From: an uncultured Clostridia bacterium
GTDB lineage: Bacteria; Bacillota; Clostridia; Lachnospirales; Anaerotignaceae
Length of the DNA stretch: 29,629 bases
Direction of reading: 5' to 3'
Assembly: GCA_910586765.1 (NCBI GenBank)
Contig: CAJUJJ010000036.1
Location: 1 to 29,629, forward strand
The notes beneath the pieces were generated by a model. That model worked only from the letters and a program-made list of their open reading frames with translations, ran no database searches and was not told where the DNA came from. Every line of letters starts with the position of its first letter. The first letter of the stretch is position 1. The position numbers and the translations under genes were made by a program. This document shows positions 21,180 to 29,269 of this stretch, in pieces.

Positions 21180-22250
21180 TTATGATTTATATTCTTTAGA
21201 AAATATTGTTCCATTTTTGACTCCACTTAAATATGCCGCAAGTGCTTCCAATTCGCTTTCTCCAGGATAAATAAAAAATCTTTCTGACAAAAAATCAGTT
21301 TGTTCCTTAATTTCTTTTACCAATTCTGTAGAATTTGCCATACCTCCTGTTAATATAATGGCATCTATATTACCTCTTAATACAACAGCCATAGCACCAA
21401 TTTCTTTTGCTACTTGATAGGCAAGTGCATCAAAAACAGCTTTTGCTTTACTATCTTCTTGTTCTTTTTTGTGGCATACTTCTCTGAAATCTCTTGTATT
21501 TAAGTATGCTACAACACCACCGTTGCCATTTATTTTTTTGAGCATTTCTTCTTTGCTGTATTTTCCGCTAAAGCATAACTTTACAAGCTGAAAAGTATTG
21601 ACGCCGCCTGCTCTATCCATACAAAAAGGACCTTCTCCTCTAGCGTTATTGGTATCCACCATTTTACCTTTTTTATGTGCCGTTACGGAAATACCTCCCC
21701 CTAAATGTGCTACAATAAAATTGCAGTCTTTATATTCACGGTTTAATTCTTTTGCTGCCTTTGTTGCCATACTTTTTTGATTGAGTGTATGACTTCTGCC
21801 TATTCTTGTAATCTCTGGTACACCAGATATTCTTGCAACATCTTGCATTTCATCTGCGGTAATAGGGTCTGCAACATAAACACTAATATTTAATTTTTTA
21901 GAAAATTCCCAAGCAATCAATGCTCCTAAATTAGATGCGTGTTCATCATATTTTGCTTGCATTAAGTCAGAAATCATTTCTTCATTTACTCTATAAACGC
22001 CAGCCTCTCCTGGTTTTATCAATCCTCCTATTGATATTATGCCCTCTATCTCCTTTAAGTCATATCCTTGTTTTGACAATACATTTAATATCATTTCTGT
22101 ACGATATTCTTTTTGCTCTACAATGCTATGAAAATTATTTAACTCCTGTTGTGTATGAGAGATATTTTTTGTAAAAAGAGCTTTTTCTCCCTCAAACAAT
22201 CCAATTTTGGTAGAAGTAGAGCCAGGATTTAATATTAGATAATATCCCAT
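21180..22250 (-). CDS. buk: Butyrate kinase (branched-chain/short-chain acid kinase)
   Basis: This 356-aa acetokinase-family enzyme has the N-terminal phosphate loop LILNPGSTSTKIG. Later come VAHLGGGISVTAHKKGKMVDTNNARGEGPF and ILTGGMANS, the adenosine motif. It turns butyryl- or isovaleryl-type acyl phosphate plus ADP into the acid plus ATP, the energy-conserving step of the pathway. The length is typical of Buk (355-360), shorter than AckA. It follows the aminotransferase gene by 4 bp and precedes ptb. Ptb-Buk pairs linked to 2-oxoacid oxidoreductases usually handle branched-chain acyl groups, which fits a role in valine, leucine or isoleucine fermentation. Confidence 0.93.
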   Translation of the reverse strand: MGYYLILNPGSTSTKIGLFEGEKALFTKNISHTQQELNNFHSIVEQKEYRTEMILNVLSKQGYDLKEIEGIISIGGLIKPGEAGVYRVNEEMISDLMQAKYDEHASNLGALIAWEFSKKLNISVYVADPITADEMQDVARISGVPEITRIGRSHTLNQKSMATKAAKELNREYKDCNFIVAHLGGGISVTAHKKGKMVDTNNARGEGPFCMDRAGGVNTFQLVKLCFSGKYSKEEMLKKINGNGGVVAYLNTRDFREVCHKKEQEDSKAKAVFDALAYQVAKEIGAMAVVLRGNIDAIILTGGMANSTELVKEIKEQTDFLSERFFIYPGESELEALAAYLSGVKNGTIFSKEYKS

Positions 22251-22254
22251 ATGA

Positions 22255-23445
22255 TTATCTTCCTTTCTCTTGTTTTATTTTTGATACAAATTCTTTGATT
22301 CTTTTCATACCTTCTGCACAGTTTTCAAGTGATGTTGCATAGGATATACGCACATTGTTGATGCCAACATCGCCAAATTCACCGCCTGGAACAACTGCTA
22401 CACCGTATTCGTCTAATAAACGCTCAGCAAATTCAAAGCCATTAATGCCCAAAACACTAACATTAGGAAATATATAAAATGCTGCTTGTGGTTTAATACA
22501 TTCCATACCTAATTCCTTAAAACCTTCATACATCAGTATTCTTCTTTCATCAAATGCTTTTACCATTGCTTTTTGTTCGTCTTTAGGTCCTTCTAACGCT
22601 GCAACTGCAGCAGATTGTGCAAAATTACAAGCACTTAATACCATATTTTGATGTGCTCTTATCAAAATATTGATAAGTTCAGTACAGGCAACCAAGTAGC
22701 CAATTCTCCATCCACACATAGAATAACTTTTTGAAAAAGAATGTATTGTAATCGTACGATTTCTCATATCAGGCAATGTTGCAAAACTGGTATGCACATT
22801 ATTGTCATAAAGCACTTGTTCATATGCTTCATCAGATATGACGAGCAAATCATGCTTTTTACATATTTCAGCTAATTTTAAAAGACTATATTCGTCCATC
22901 ATTGTGCCTGTAGGATTTCCAGGAGTACAGAATATCAGCATTTTTGTTTTATCCGTAATTCTTTTTTCTAGTTCTTCTAAATCATAATTAAAACCATTTT
23001 TTTCACTTAATGGAACTCTAACAGGAACACCATTTGCAATTTTAATCATACTTTCATAAGGAGAATAGCCAGGGTCAGACACAAGCACTTCATCACCAAC
23101 ATCAATAAGTGCCAATATTGTTGCTGCCATTGCTTCTTCACCGCCCACTGTTACCATAATTTCTTTCATGGGGTCAACTTTGAAATGATTGTCATTTTCT
23201 AATTTTTTGGCAATGGCTTTTCTAAGCTCTACTGTTCCATAGTTTGATGTATAATTTGTTTTATTTTGCTGCAATGCTTCAATGGCTGCTTGTTTTATAA
23301 ATTCTGGTGTAGCAAAATCAGGCTGTCCGGATTCAAAATGAATGATGGATTTTCCTTCTGCTTCCATTTTGTTTGCTTTTTCTAGTACACGGCGAATACC
23401 TGTAAAATGTACTTGTTTCATTTTGTTAGGTTCATAATCTTTCAT
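22255..23445 (-). CDS. Class I/II pyridoxal-phosphate aminotransferase
   Basis: This 396-aa fold-type I aminotransferase carries the pyridoxal lysine in SFSKSYSMCGWRIGY, the CTPGNPTGTM loop and the YEQVLYDN segment. It resembles the aspartate/aromatic/branched-chain-acting AspC-like group. The amino donor cannot be read. As the first gene of the operon it would make the 2-oxoacid used by the downstream oxidoreductase. The ATG at 23445 follows GGAGG with 7-nt spacing; a 9-codon longer reading exists. It faces a divergent regulator gene across 104 bp with palindromic sites. Confidence 0.9.
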   Translation of the reverse strand: MKDYEPNKMKQVHFTGIRRVLEKANKMEAEGKSIIHFESGQPDFATPEFIKQAAIEALQQNKTNYTSNYGTVELRKAIAKKLENDNHFKVDPMKEIMVTVGGEEAMAATILALIDVGDEVLVSDPGYSPYESMIKIANGVPVRVPLSEKNGFNYDLEELEKRITDKTKMLIFCTPGNPTGTMMDEYSLLKLAEICKKHDLLVISDEAYEQVLYDNNVHTSFATLPDMRNRTITIHSFSKSYSMCGWRIGYLVACTELINILIRAHQNMVLSACNFAQSAAVAALEGPKDEQKAMVKAFDERRILMYEGFKELGMECIKPQAAFYIFPNVSVLGINGFEFAERLLDEYGVAVVPGGEFGDVGINNVRISYATSLENCAEGMKRIKEFVSKIKQEKGR

Positions 23446-23474
23446 GTTTTTTCCTCCATTCTTAAAATACAATC

Positions 23475-23508
23475 TGTTATTGACAGTATGTTTTTTATTA
23501 TGTAATAA
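23475..23508. promoter_or_regulatory. Divergent promoter/operator region of the amino-acid fermentation operon
   Basis: On the plus strand, TTGACA (23480-23485), a 17-bp spacer and TAATAA (23503-23508) form a plausible promoter for the regulator gene. The perfect inverted repeat TTATTA-TG-TAATAA (23495-23508) covers the -10 box, and CTGT-TATTG-ACAG (23475-23487) covers the -35. Both are candidate operators for the divergent regulator. The leftward promoter of the aminotransferase operon could not be placed with confidence. Confidence 0.5.
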
Positions 23509-23549
23509 TAAAATTAGAAAATTTTTATAATTAAGGTGGTTGTAATATT

Positions 23550-24221
23550 ATGTCTTATGATGATAAATTATTATCTATGTTAAAGGGGCTTGCTTCAGGT
23601 CTTGCTCTGCTTTTAGGGTCTAATACGGAAGTTGTTGTTCATGATTTAAAACTGCGTGAAGTTGTGTTTATAGAACATTCTCATATTACAGGGCGTTCTG
23701 TTGGCTATCACGGTGATGAATTGATGTATTCCAGTGTTTTGGAATTAGCTCAACAAAAATCTGACCAACTGATTGGCTATAAAAGTACCTCTCCATCTGG
23801 AAAGCCTTTAAGAGCTTCTCATTTTTTGTTTCGAGATGAACAAGGAGAGCCGTCAGCACTTCTTTGCATCAATCAAGATATTAGTTTTCAGTTGGAGGCA
23901 AAAAAGATGTTAGAACAACAACTTTTTTTGCAGTCTATGCAAGAAGAAGAAAACTTTTCCGAAAATGACGAAAACTATATCCAAAAAACAGTAAAACAAG
24001 TTATACTTCGTTCCATTGAACGATTAAAGCCTTTTTCTATTGATTCCAAAGAAGGAAAACTAGAAGTGATTCGCCTTTTGGAATATCAAGGTATATTTGC
24101 TGTAAAAGATTCTGTTCCTCAAGTCTGCGAAATACTTTCTATTTCTCAGGCAACACTTTATAATTATTTGAGAGAACTTCGTGTAAAAGGCAATACCAAT
24201 TTTGACAACTATCATTTTTAA
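23550..24221 (+). CDS. YheO/DauR-type transcriptional regulator (PAS-like sensor plus HTH)
   Basis: The 223-aa regulator has an N-terminal YheO-like PAS domain (about residues 8-125). Signature phrases are GSNTEVVVHDL, ITGRSVGYHGDEL, YKSTSPSGKPLRASHFLFRDEQGEPSALLCINQDIS. The C-terminal DauR-type helix-turn-helix (about 155-215) is DSVPQVCEILSISQATLYNYLRELR. DauR represses D-arginine catabolic genes, and relatives commonly sit beside amino-acid or oxo-acid catabolic operons. It is divergent from the aminotransferase operon and probably controls it in response to an amino acid or oxo acid. The start follows AAGGTGG. The terminator at 24228-24254 separates it from the convergent NhaC gene. Confidence 0.88.
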   Translation: MSYDDKLLSMLKGLASGLALLLGSNTEVVVHDLKLREVVFIEHSHITGRSVGYHGDELMYSSVLELAQQKSDQLIGYKSTSPSGKPLRASHFLFRDEQGEPSALLCINQDISFQLEAKKMLEQQLFLQSMQEEENFSENDENYIQKTVKQVILRSIERLKPFSIDSKEGKLEVIRLLEYQGIFAVKDSVPQVCEILSISQATLYNYLRELRVKGNTNFDNYHF

Positions 24222-24227
24222 TATTTT

Positions 24228-24254
24228 TACTCTCTGTTTTCAAAATAGAGAGTA
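24228..24254 (+). terminator. Terminator between the regulator and NhaC gene
   Basis: TACTCTCT-G-TTTT pairs with AAAA-T-AGAGAGTA around a single C. The stem is followed by TTTCTTT on the plus strand. It lies between convergent genes and mainly serves the plus-strand regulator. Confidence 0.7.
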
Positions 24255-24259
24255 TTTCT

Positions 24260-25672
24260 TTAAACAATACCTTGTTTCTGTAAAGAAGTTCCATCATTTT
24301 TCCACACAAATAATCCAGTTGCGGCATAAATGAGCGTCAGTACAGGCAATATGTAGCAGAAAAACGCAAAAGGTATATATTCTAAGCCAATTCCTAATAC
24401 GCCCATAGTATAAGAACAGGCTGTACCCCAAGGTACAAGTGGTGCTGCAACTGTTGCAGAGTCAGACATGGAACGAGATAATACTTTTGGTGAAATATTC
24501 ATATCTTCGTAGGCTGGTTTAAATACTGGTCCTGCCATAACCAATGGAAGTACTTGGTTTCCAGAAAGAAATAATATAAAATAGCTATATAGTACAGTAG
24601 CAAATACCAATGAAAACGGTCTTTTAATCATTTTCATCATTAATTCTACAAGCACTTCTAATACTTTGCTTGCTTTTAATGCACCACCCATTAAACTAGC
24701 TGCAAGTATTAAAAATATGGTACTTGCCATAGAAGACATACCTCCTCTGGAAAGTATGGTATCAACCAGTGTAACACCTGTATTAGATACATAACCGCTA
24801 AAACTAACTTTCATAACATCTACAATAGAAACTTTCTGCATAATAGATGCAAATATAATAGAAAATGTTGCACAGCCTCCTAAGCCTAAAAGAGAAGGAA
24901 CTTTTAATGCAGATACCAATAACATTAGTATCGCTGGTATCATTGCAATAGGAGAAATATGGAATTGATTGTCTAATGTAGTCATCATTAACACAATGTT
25001 ACTGTCGTCCATAGTATCTGAACCATATTGAAAACCAATTATTGTATAAATAATGATACAAAGTATTGTTGCAGGAATTGCTGTAGGCATCATTCCACCA
25101 ATATGTTCATATAAACCAACACCTGTCATAGCAGATGCCATATTGGTATTATCAGACATAGGAGAAAGTTTATCTCCAAAATAACAGCCTGAAATGACTG
25201 CTCCTACAACAAGTGGTAAAGGCATTCCCATGCCAGATGCAACACCTGTTAGTGCTAATCCCATTGTAGCAATAGAGCCAAAACTTGTTCCTGTAAATAC
25301 AGCCATTATTGCGCAAAGTATAAATGATAGTGGCAATATTAACGAAGGTGTACAAAACATGAGTCCATAATACATGATAGAAGGTACTGTTCCGCCTATC
25401 ATCCATGCACCAATCATAATGCCAACTAATATCAATATTAATATTGCCATTAAACTATCCGTTATTGTTTGCAACATTGACTGCTGTATATCTGCCCATG
25501 AATTATGAAAAATCAAAGCTGCGACTGCTGCAATGAGTGTACCAACCATTAAAGCCATTTGAGCACCAATTTTTAACTGTATGCAAACTACAATAACAGC
25601 AATTAAAATCACTAGTACAGATATTGCTTCTAAAGGCTTGGGGGTTCTTGCTTGTTTCAATTCTTGTTTCAT
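24260..25672 (-). CDS. NhaC-family sodium/proton (or amino-acid/organic acid) antiporter
   Basis: This 470-aa membrane protein has about 11-12 hydrophobic segments. It belongs to the NhaC/ion transporter superfamily, shown by AVFTGTSFGSIATMGLALTGVASGMGMP and GAVISGCYFGDKLSPMSDNTNMA, which hold the polar binding-site residues. NhaC members exchange Na+ and H+; relatives such as MleN exchange malate and lactate, and others are linked to amino acids. Its location convergent with the amino-acid operon's regulator suggests a role in substrate or product exchange, or in sodium balance, by inference. The ATG at 25672 follows GGAGG with 7-nt spacing. It is a single gene on the minus strand. Confidence 0.85.
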   Translation of the reverse strand: MKQELKQARTPKPLEAISVLVILIAVIVVCIQLKIGAQMALMVGTLIAAVAALIFHNSWADIQQSMLQTITDSLMAILILILVGIMIGAWMIGGTVPSIMYYGLMFCTPSLILPLSFILCAIMAVFTGTSFGSIATMGLALTGVASGMGMPLPLVVGAVISGCYFGDKLSPMSDNTNMASAMTGVGLYEHIGGMMPTAIPATILCIIIYTIIGFQYGSDTMDDSNIVLMMTTLDNQFHISPIAMIPAILMLLVSALKVPSLLGLGGCATFSIIFASIMQKVSIVDVMKVSFSGYVSNTGVTLVDTILSRGGMSSMASTIFLILAASLMGGALKASKVLEVLVELMMKMIKRPFSLVFATVLYSYFILFLSGNQVLPLVMAGPVFKPAYEDMNISPKVLSRSMSDSATVAAPLVPWGTACSYTMGVLGIGLEYIPFAFFCYILPVLTLIYAATGLFVWKNDGTSLQKQGIV

Positions 25673-26000
25673 ACATACTCCTCCATTTTCATATTTTTAT
25701 TATAATATTATTATAATTTTTCTATGAGTTTTTATTTGCATTTTTCTAAAATCTTAATATTACAACGTTTTATTATTTGTTTTTATAAATATATTTATAA
25801 TTTTTCTATAATTTAATAGAATATTATCATAAATTTTATCACTTGTATAGAATAATTTTATACAAATTTATAATAAAATTATTATTAACATTGCTTATTT
25901 ATAAAAATTTTATAAAATCAAGTATTGAATCTATACTGATATAGGAAAATATAACAAATTACTTTTGACAAAAAAGCCCTCATTATAAAGAATAATATGA
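25673..26000. other. AT-rich intergenic region upstream of the NhaC gene
   Basis: This stretch holds TATAAT-like -10 boxes for the NhaC gene (minus strand, about 25701-25715) but no convincing -35 box. An inverted repeat TTGTATA...TATACAA (25843-25865) may be an operator or short hairpin. No gene or RNA could be supported. Confidence 0.5.
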
Positions 26001-26123
26001 GTAAACGGTGAAATAACATTTAGAGGATATGTCTACATTTCAAGAAGGAAACCAGAGCAAATAATTGAAAATACAAATAATTGGTATTATTGTAGCAAGA
26101 TTTATAGCAATCCAATAAAATAA
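26001..26123 (+). pseudogene. Short coding-like remnant at the left edge of the IS630 element
   Basis: A 40-codon open stretch after an in-frame stop reads VNGEITFRGYVYISRRK and ends YYCSKIYSNPIK. Its composition (several Arg, Glu, Tyr, Trp) is more protein-like than random AT-rich sequence, but there is no good start codon or ribosome binding site. The last eight codons belong to the IS. Before insertion at the TA target, the frame would have ended CSKI-stop. I do not recognise the family. It may be a decayed gene tail or chance. Confidence 0.25.
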
Positions 26124-26169
26124 CACTTCTATTGATAAGGAAGATATACTAAAGGTAGAGGTGATAGAA

Positions 26170-26562
26170 ATGTTACATAATGAAGCAAGAGAAGTATTAG
26201 TAAAAGCTTATGAAAAAACAGAAAATGCAAAAGAAATAGCAGAATGTTTTGGAGTTGATACAAGTACTGTATATCGTTTGTTTCGTCAAAAAAAGGCAAC
26301 TGGTTCCGTAAAACTTAAAACAAATAAACGAGGAAGAAAACTTTCTCTATCATCAGAAGATTTATCCAATATAGACAAAGCAATTCAGAAACAGCCTGAT
26401 ATTACAATAGAGGAAATCATTGAAAAACTTGATTTACATGTTACAAATGAAACGGTTCGCAAAGCAGTTATAAAAATGGGATATGTCTATAAAAAGAAAT
26501 TTCTTTATACTTCTGAACGAGAACGTCCCCGATGTGAAAGAAAAAAGAAAAAATTGGACTAA
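26170..26562 (+). CDS. IS630 transposase, N-terminal frame (HTH DNA-binding part)
   Basis: This is about 130 aa. A helix-turn-helix at the start (KEIAECFGVDTSTVYRLFRQKKATG) and a second one (DITIEEIIEKLDLHVTNETVRKAV) form the paired DNA-binding region that recognises the inverted repeats. The ATG at 26170 follows GAGGTGAT; a GTG three codons earlier is also possible. True transposase sequence ends at about ERERP (26529). The following residues, RCERKKKKLD, are read out of frame to a stop at 26562. The rest of the protein continues in the +1 frame from the CCCC run at 26527-26530. Confidence 0.85.
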   Translation: MLHNEAREVLVKAYEKTENAKEIAECFGVDTSTVYRLFRQKKATGSVKLKTNKRGRKLSLSSEDLSNIDKAIQKQPDITIEEIIEKLDLHVTNETVRKAVIKMGYVYKKKFLYTSERERPRCERKKKKLD

Positions 26563-27103
26563 AAATCTCCTCAATTATAATGCAGAAAAAATAGCATTTG
26601 TGGACGAAAGTGGAGTAAATATTAACATGACAAGAATTTATGGACGTTCTCTTGGTGGTACTCGCTGTGTAGATAAGACACCACTCAATACACCTATAAA
26701 TACTACAATTTTATATTCGATAAGAATAAATGGAGAAAGTGCATATACCACTTATGAAGTAGGAATAACAGGGGAGAAATTTGTAGAATATTTAAAAAAT
26801 ACACTCATACCAACACTACATGAAGGAGATATTGTAGTAATGGATAATATACGTTCTCATCATGTGAAAGAAGTTTCGAAAATCATAAATTGTTCGCCAA
26901 AACATTTGACATTACTGTATCTACCTGCATATAGTCCAGATTTTAATCCAATAGAAATGATGTGGTCAAAGATAAAGTCTGTTTTATGTATAATGAAAAT
27001 AAGGGATATTTCTATGCTCACAAATGCTATTAAAACTGCTTTTTTAAAAATAACATCATCTAATTGTGTTGGCTGGTTTTCTGCTGTTGGTTTAAGGCGA
27101 TAA
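26483..27103 (+). CDS. IS630 transposase, C-terminal frame (DDE catalytic part)
   Basis: The catalytic half carries the DDE residues: Asp in FVDESG, Asp in VVMDNIRSHH, and Glu in YSPDFNPIEMMWS. The annotated ATG at 26483 has no ribosome binding site. Its first 16 residues are out-of-frame sequence, and the family homology starts at about DVKEKRKNW (26531). It is probably expressed, if at all, as a fusion with the N-terminal frame by a +1 shift at CCC-C. Otherwise a one-base insertion in the C run has inactivated the gene. The sequence runs to the usual IS630 C-terminus near the right inverted repeat. Confidence 0.85.
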   Translation: MSIKRNFFILLNENVPDVKEKRKNWTKNLLNYNAEKIAFVDESGVNINMTRIYGRSLGGTRCVDKTPLNTPINTTILYSIRINGESAYTTYEVGITGEKFVEYLKNTLIPTLHEGDIVVMDNIRSHHVKEVSKIINCSPKHLTLLYLPAYSPDFNPIEMMWSKIKSVLCIMKIRDISMLTNAIKTAFLKITSSNCVGWFSAVGLRR

Positions 27104-27225
27104 TTTGTAGGATTGCTATAATATCATATTTATGATAATCTTCCATTTCTTTTTCCTCTTTTCTTTTTTCTTTAATGATACCACTTTTCTATCCTTATGA
27201 CAACACTATCTAAATAATACAATAT

Positions 27226-27274
27226 AAAAATAGTTTTATAAGTTAACAAATATTAAACTTATAAAACTATTTTT
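27226..27274 (-). terminator. Long-stem terminator of the Septu-like operon
   Basis: AAAAATAGTTTTATAAGTT and its exact reverse complement form a 19-bp stem with an 11-base loop, 25 bp after the HNH gene stop. T-runs occur on both strands, so it can also stop transcription coming from the IS element. Confidence 0.8.
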
Positions 27275-27299
27275 ACTTTAAAAGATATTTATTGATTTT

Positions 27300-28079
27300 T
27301 CAATATAATCTATCTGGATATATTTGCATTTTTATTTTTTCTACTTGTTCATCTAAGCTCTGTAGCTCTTCATTCCATATTTTTAATCTTATTAATAATT
27401 GTTTTAATTTTATATAATTTTCATCATTTTTTATAATAGTCGCCATAAAAGCTGAATATTCTGCTTCTTTTATTCCCTTTCTAAGTATATTTTTACATCC
27501 ACGCATAACTCTATTTTTTTTGGAAATATTAGTATTTAAAATTTTTTTATTTTCCTCTGCTAACTCATAAATATCATTTATTTTATCAATTAAAGTTTCT
27601 CCCTGTTCAAAGCGTAACTTCACAATATTTTCTGTATCATTTAATCCTAATACATTAATGGTATCATGTACTATCTTATCAACCTTTTCATTTCGACTAT
27701 AATATCTATAATTCTTTAAATAAAAATAATCCTTTGGTTCTTGCTCAAAAGGATTAATAATTGGTGTTTCATATGTATCATGTTGAGATTTATTTTTATT
27801 ACAGGTAGGGCAAGAGGGATTTAAATTTTCCCATATAACAACTTCATCTTTATATTTATTCTTATAATGAAAATGGTCAATATGCATCTCTTTATGTCCA
27901 TTTCCAATAAAGCATTCACAATACACACATTTACTATTACATTCCAATATAAGCTGGTCTCTTATATACTTTTTATTCCATACATTTTTATTCTTATCTT
28001 TTTTAAATTCATCTGTTAACTGCTGTTGTACTTCTTTTGTCAATTCTTTTGGCTTATCTATACGATTAACTTTTATCAA
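27300..28079 (-). CDS. ptuB: HNH endonuclease, Septu PtuB-like
   Basis: This 259-aa nuclease has a zinc-bound HNH fold. CVYC (Cys51, Cys54) and CPTC (Cys90, Cys93) are the metal ligands. HIDHFH (66-71) carries the catalytic His, and ENLNPSCPTCNKNKSQH completes the motif. The C-terminal half is helical. In Septu systems PtuB is the nuclease that acts with the PtuA ATPase against phage. The start is taken as the TTG at 28079: GGGAGG lies about 10 nt before it, inside the last codons of the ATPase gene, and the protein then begins IKVNRIDKPKELT as relatives do. ATGs at 28097 and 28127 lack a site. The gap to the ATPase stop is 5 bp. The same HNH family also occurs with retrons, but no reverse transcriptase is seen here. 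Confidence 0.82.
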   Translation of the reverse strand: MIKVNRIDKPKELTKEVQQQLTDEFKKDKNKNVWNKKYIRDQLILECNSKCVYCECFIGNGHKEMHIDHFHYKNKYKDEVVIWENLNPSCPTCNKNKSQHDTYETPIINPFEQEPKDYFYLKNYRYYSRNEKVDKIVHDTINVLGLNDTENIVKLRFEQGETLIDKINDIYELAEENKKILNTNISKKNRVMRGCKNILRKGIKEAEYSAFMATIIKNDENYIKLKQLLIRLKIWNEELQSLDEQVEKIKMQIYPDRLY

Positions 28080-28084
28080 ACAAA

Positions 28085-29269
28085 TCAATCCTCCCATTCT
28101 GCTACTTGAATGGATAATAGTTTGCATAACGGATTATTAGGATGCAACATCTCTTTTAATAATTCATAATATTTTAAAATAGCATCTCTATTTTCATCAT
28201 TCATTGCTTTATCAAAATTTTCTAATGTTTCTTGATATAGTTCAGATGTAGTTGTTGGCATTTCCATAATATATTTCAATATTTCTTCTAATGTCCAACC
28301 TTGTAAACCATATTTGCCTAAATTAAGTTTTTTTAAAGAAACATTTTCATTTTCATCATAGCCTAAAGCAATAATTTCTTCTTTTTGTAAAGTTTGAAGA
28401 ATACTAGGACTATGAGTTGTTAAAATAAATTGTGTTTGTGGAAAAATATTTTTTAATGCTCCTAAAAGTTTTGACTGCCAAACAGGATGTAAATGTAAAT
28501 CGATTTCATCAATTAATATAACTCCTTCAAAATCTTTTACTAAAATTGGGCTTTCTGAATTTCTATATTCTATCTCTTTTATAATACCTAAAATGATATA
28601 AATACAACTTTTATAACCTGCAGATAAATATTCAAAATAAATCTTTCCTTTTGAATCTGTCAATATTATATCGAACGAACTAGGAATGACTTTATCAAAG
28701 TGAACTTTATTATCTAAAATACTAAACATTTTCTGTGCAAGTTCAACATTTTCGCATTGTTCTTTTGTCAAACTTCCTTCTATATTTAAAAATAAATATC
28801 TATTTACAAACCAATTTTTAATATCATTTGCCTTTATTCCCTCTGTAGCTATTTTACTATTTTCATATTCTTCTCGCTGTGGGTCTGAACTAACAGCATT
28901 TAACTTGATATAATCAATATTACGATTTATTCCAAAATATAAAAAATCTTTAGAATATTGCCCCCATCCATTATGATGTTCAATTAATTTCGGTTCAAAT
29001 TTTTTTACTACTTCTTCTTTACTTGTTATTTGCTTATTTCCGTTAACATTTGATTCTAGCTCAATTCTATATTTGCCTATTTTATACAAAGCATTTTTTG
29101 CTAGTTTTGATGGTGTCATAGAATTTATAAAAGCATCAGATATAATTTCTAATATTGTTGTTTTTCCAATACCATTTGCACCACAAATAACATTCATGCT
29201 ATCAATAAAATTGATTTCTAAATGTTGTATTCCTCCTATTCCATCAATGATTAACGATTTAATTTTCAT
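28085..29269 (-). CDS. ptuA: AAA/ABC-type ATPase, Septu PtuA-like
   Basis: This 394-aa SMC/OLD-like ATPase has Walker A GANGIGKT (30-37), an ABC-signature-like LSAGYKS (215-221), Walker B ILIDEIDLHLHP (251-262) and a switch histidine in TTHSP (284-288). The middle region (about 60-200) is a helical insertion. The start at 29269 was preferred to 29275 because GAGG lies about 7 nt before the former and 1 nt before the latter. It overlaps no gene upstream and is followed at once by the HNH nuclease, the fixed order of Septu operons, in which PtuA senses infection and licenses PtuB. It is somewhat short for PtuA as I remember the family, so Septu-like is safer. There is no TOPRIM domain, which argues against Gabija or an OLD nuclease. 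Confidence 0.82.
   Translation of the reverse strand: MKIKSLIIDGIGGIQHLEINFIDSMNVICGANGIGKTTILEIISDAFINSMTPSKLAKNALYKIGKYRIELESNVNGNKQITSKEEVVKKFEPKLIEHHNGWGQYSKDFLYFGINRNIDYIKLNAVSSDPQREEYENSKIATEGIKANDIKNWFVNRYLFLNIEGSLTKEQCENVELAQKMFSILDNKVHFDKVIPSSFDIILTDSKGKIYFEYLSAGYKSCIYIILGIIKEIEYRNSESPILVKDFEGVILIDEIDLHLHPVWQSKLLGALKNIFPQTQFILTTHSPSILQTLQKEEIIALGYDENENVSLKKLNLGKYGLQGWTLEEILKYIMEMPTTTSELYQETLENFDKAMNDENRDAILKYYELLKEMLHPNNPLCKLLSIQVAEWED

Larger units (their letters stand above)
26105..27118 (+). mobile_element. IS630-family insertion sequence
   Basis: The element is 1014 bp. Terminal inverted repeats begin TAGCAATCC at both ends (26105 and, in reverse, 27118); over 20 bp they match at 16 positions. 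A TA dinucleotide flanks each end (26103-26104 and 27119-27120), the duplicated target expected for IS630/Tc1-mariner. The transposase is encoded in two overlapping frames. Intact ends and the TA flanks suggest recent insertion. Confidence 0.85.

Noticed and set aside
28085..29269. Gabija/OLD nuclease or PARIS AriA
   Set aside because: No TOPRIM domain follows the ATPase and no UvrD-like helicase or AriB-like TOPRIM gene is adjacent. The partner is an HNH nuclease.
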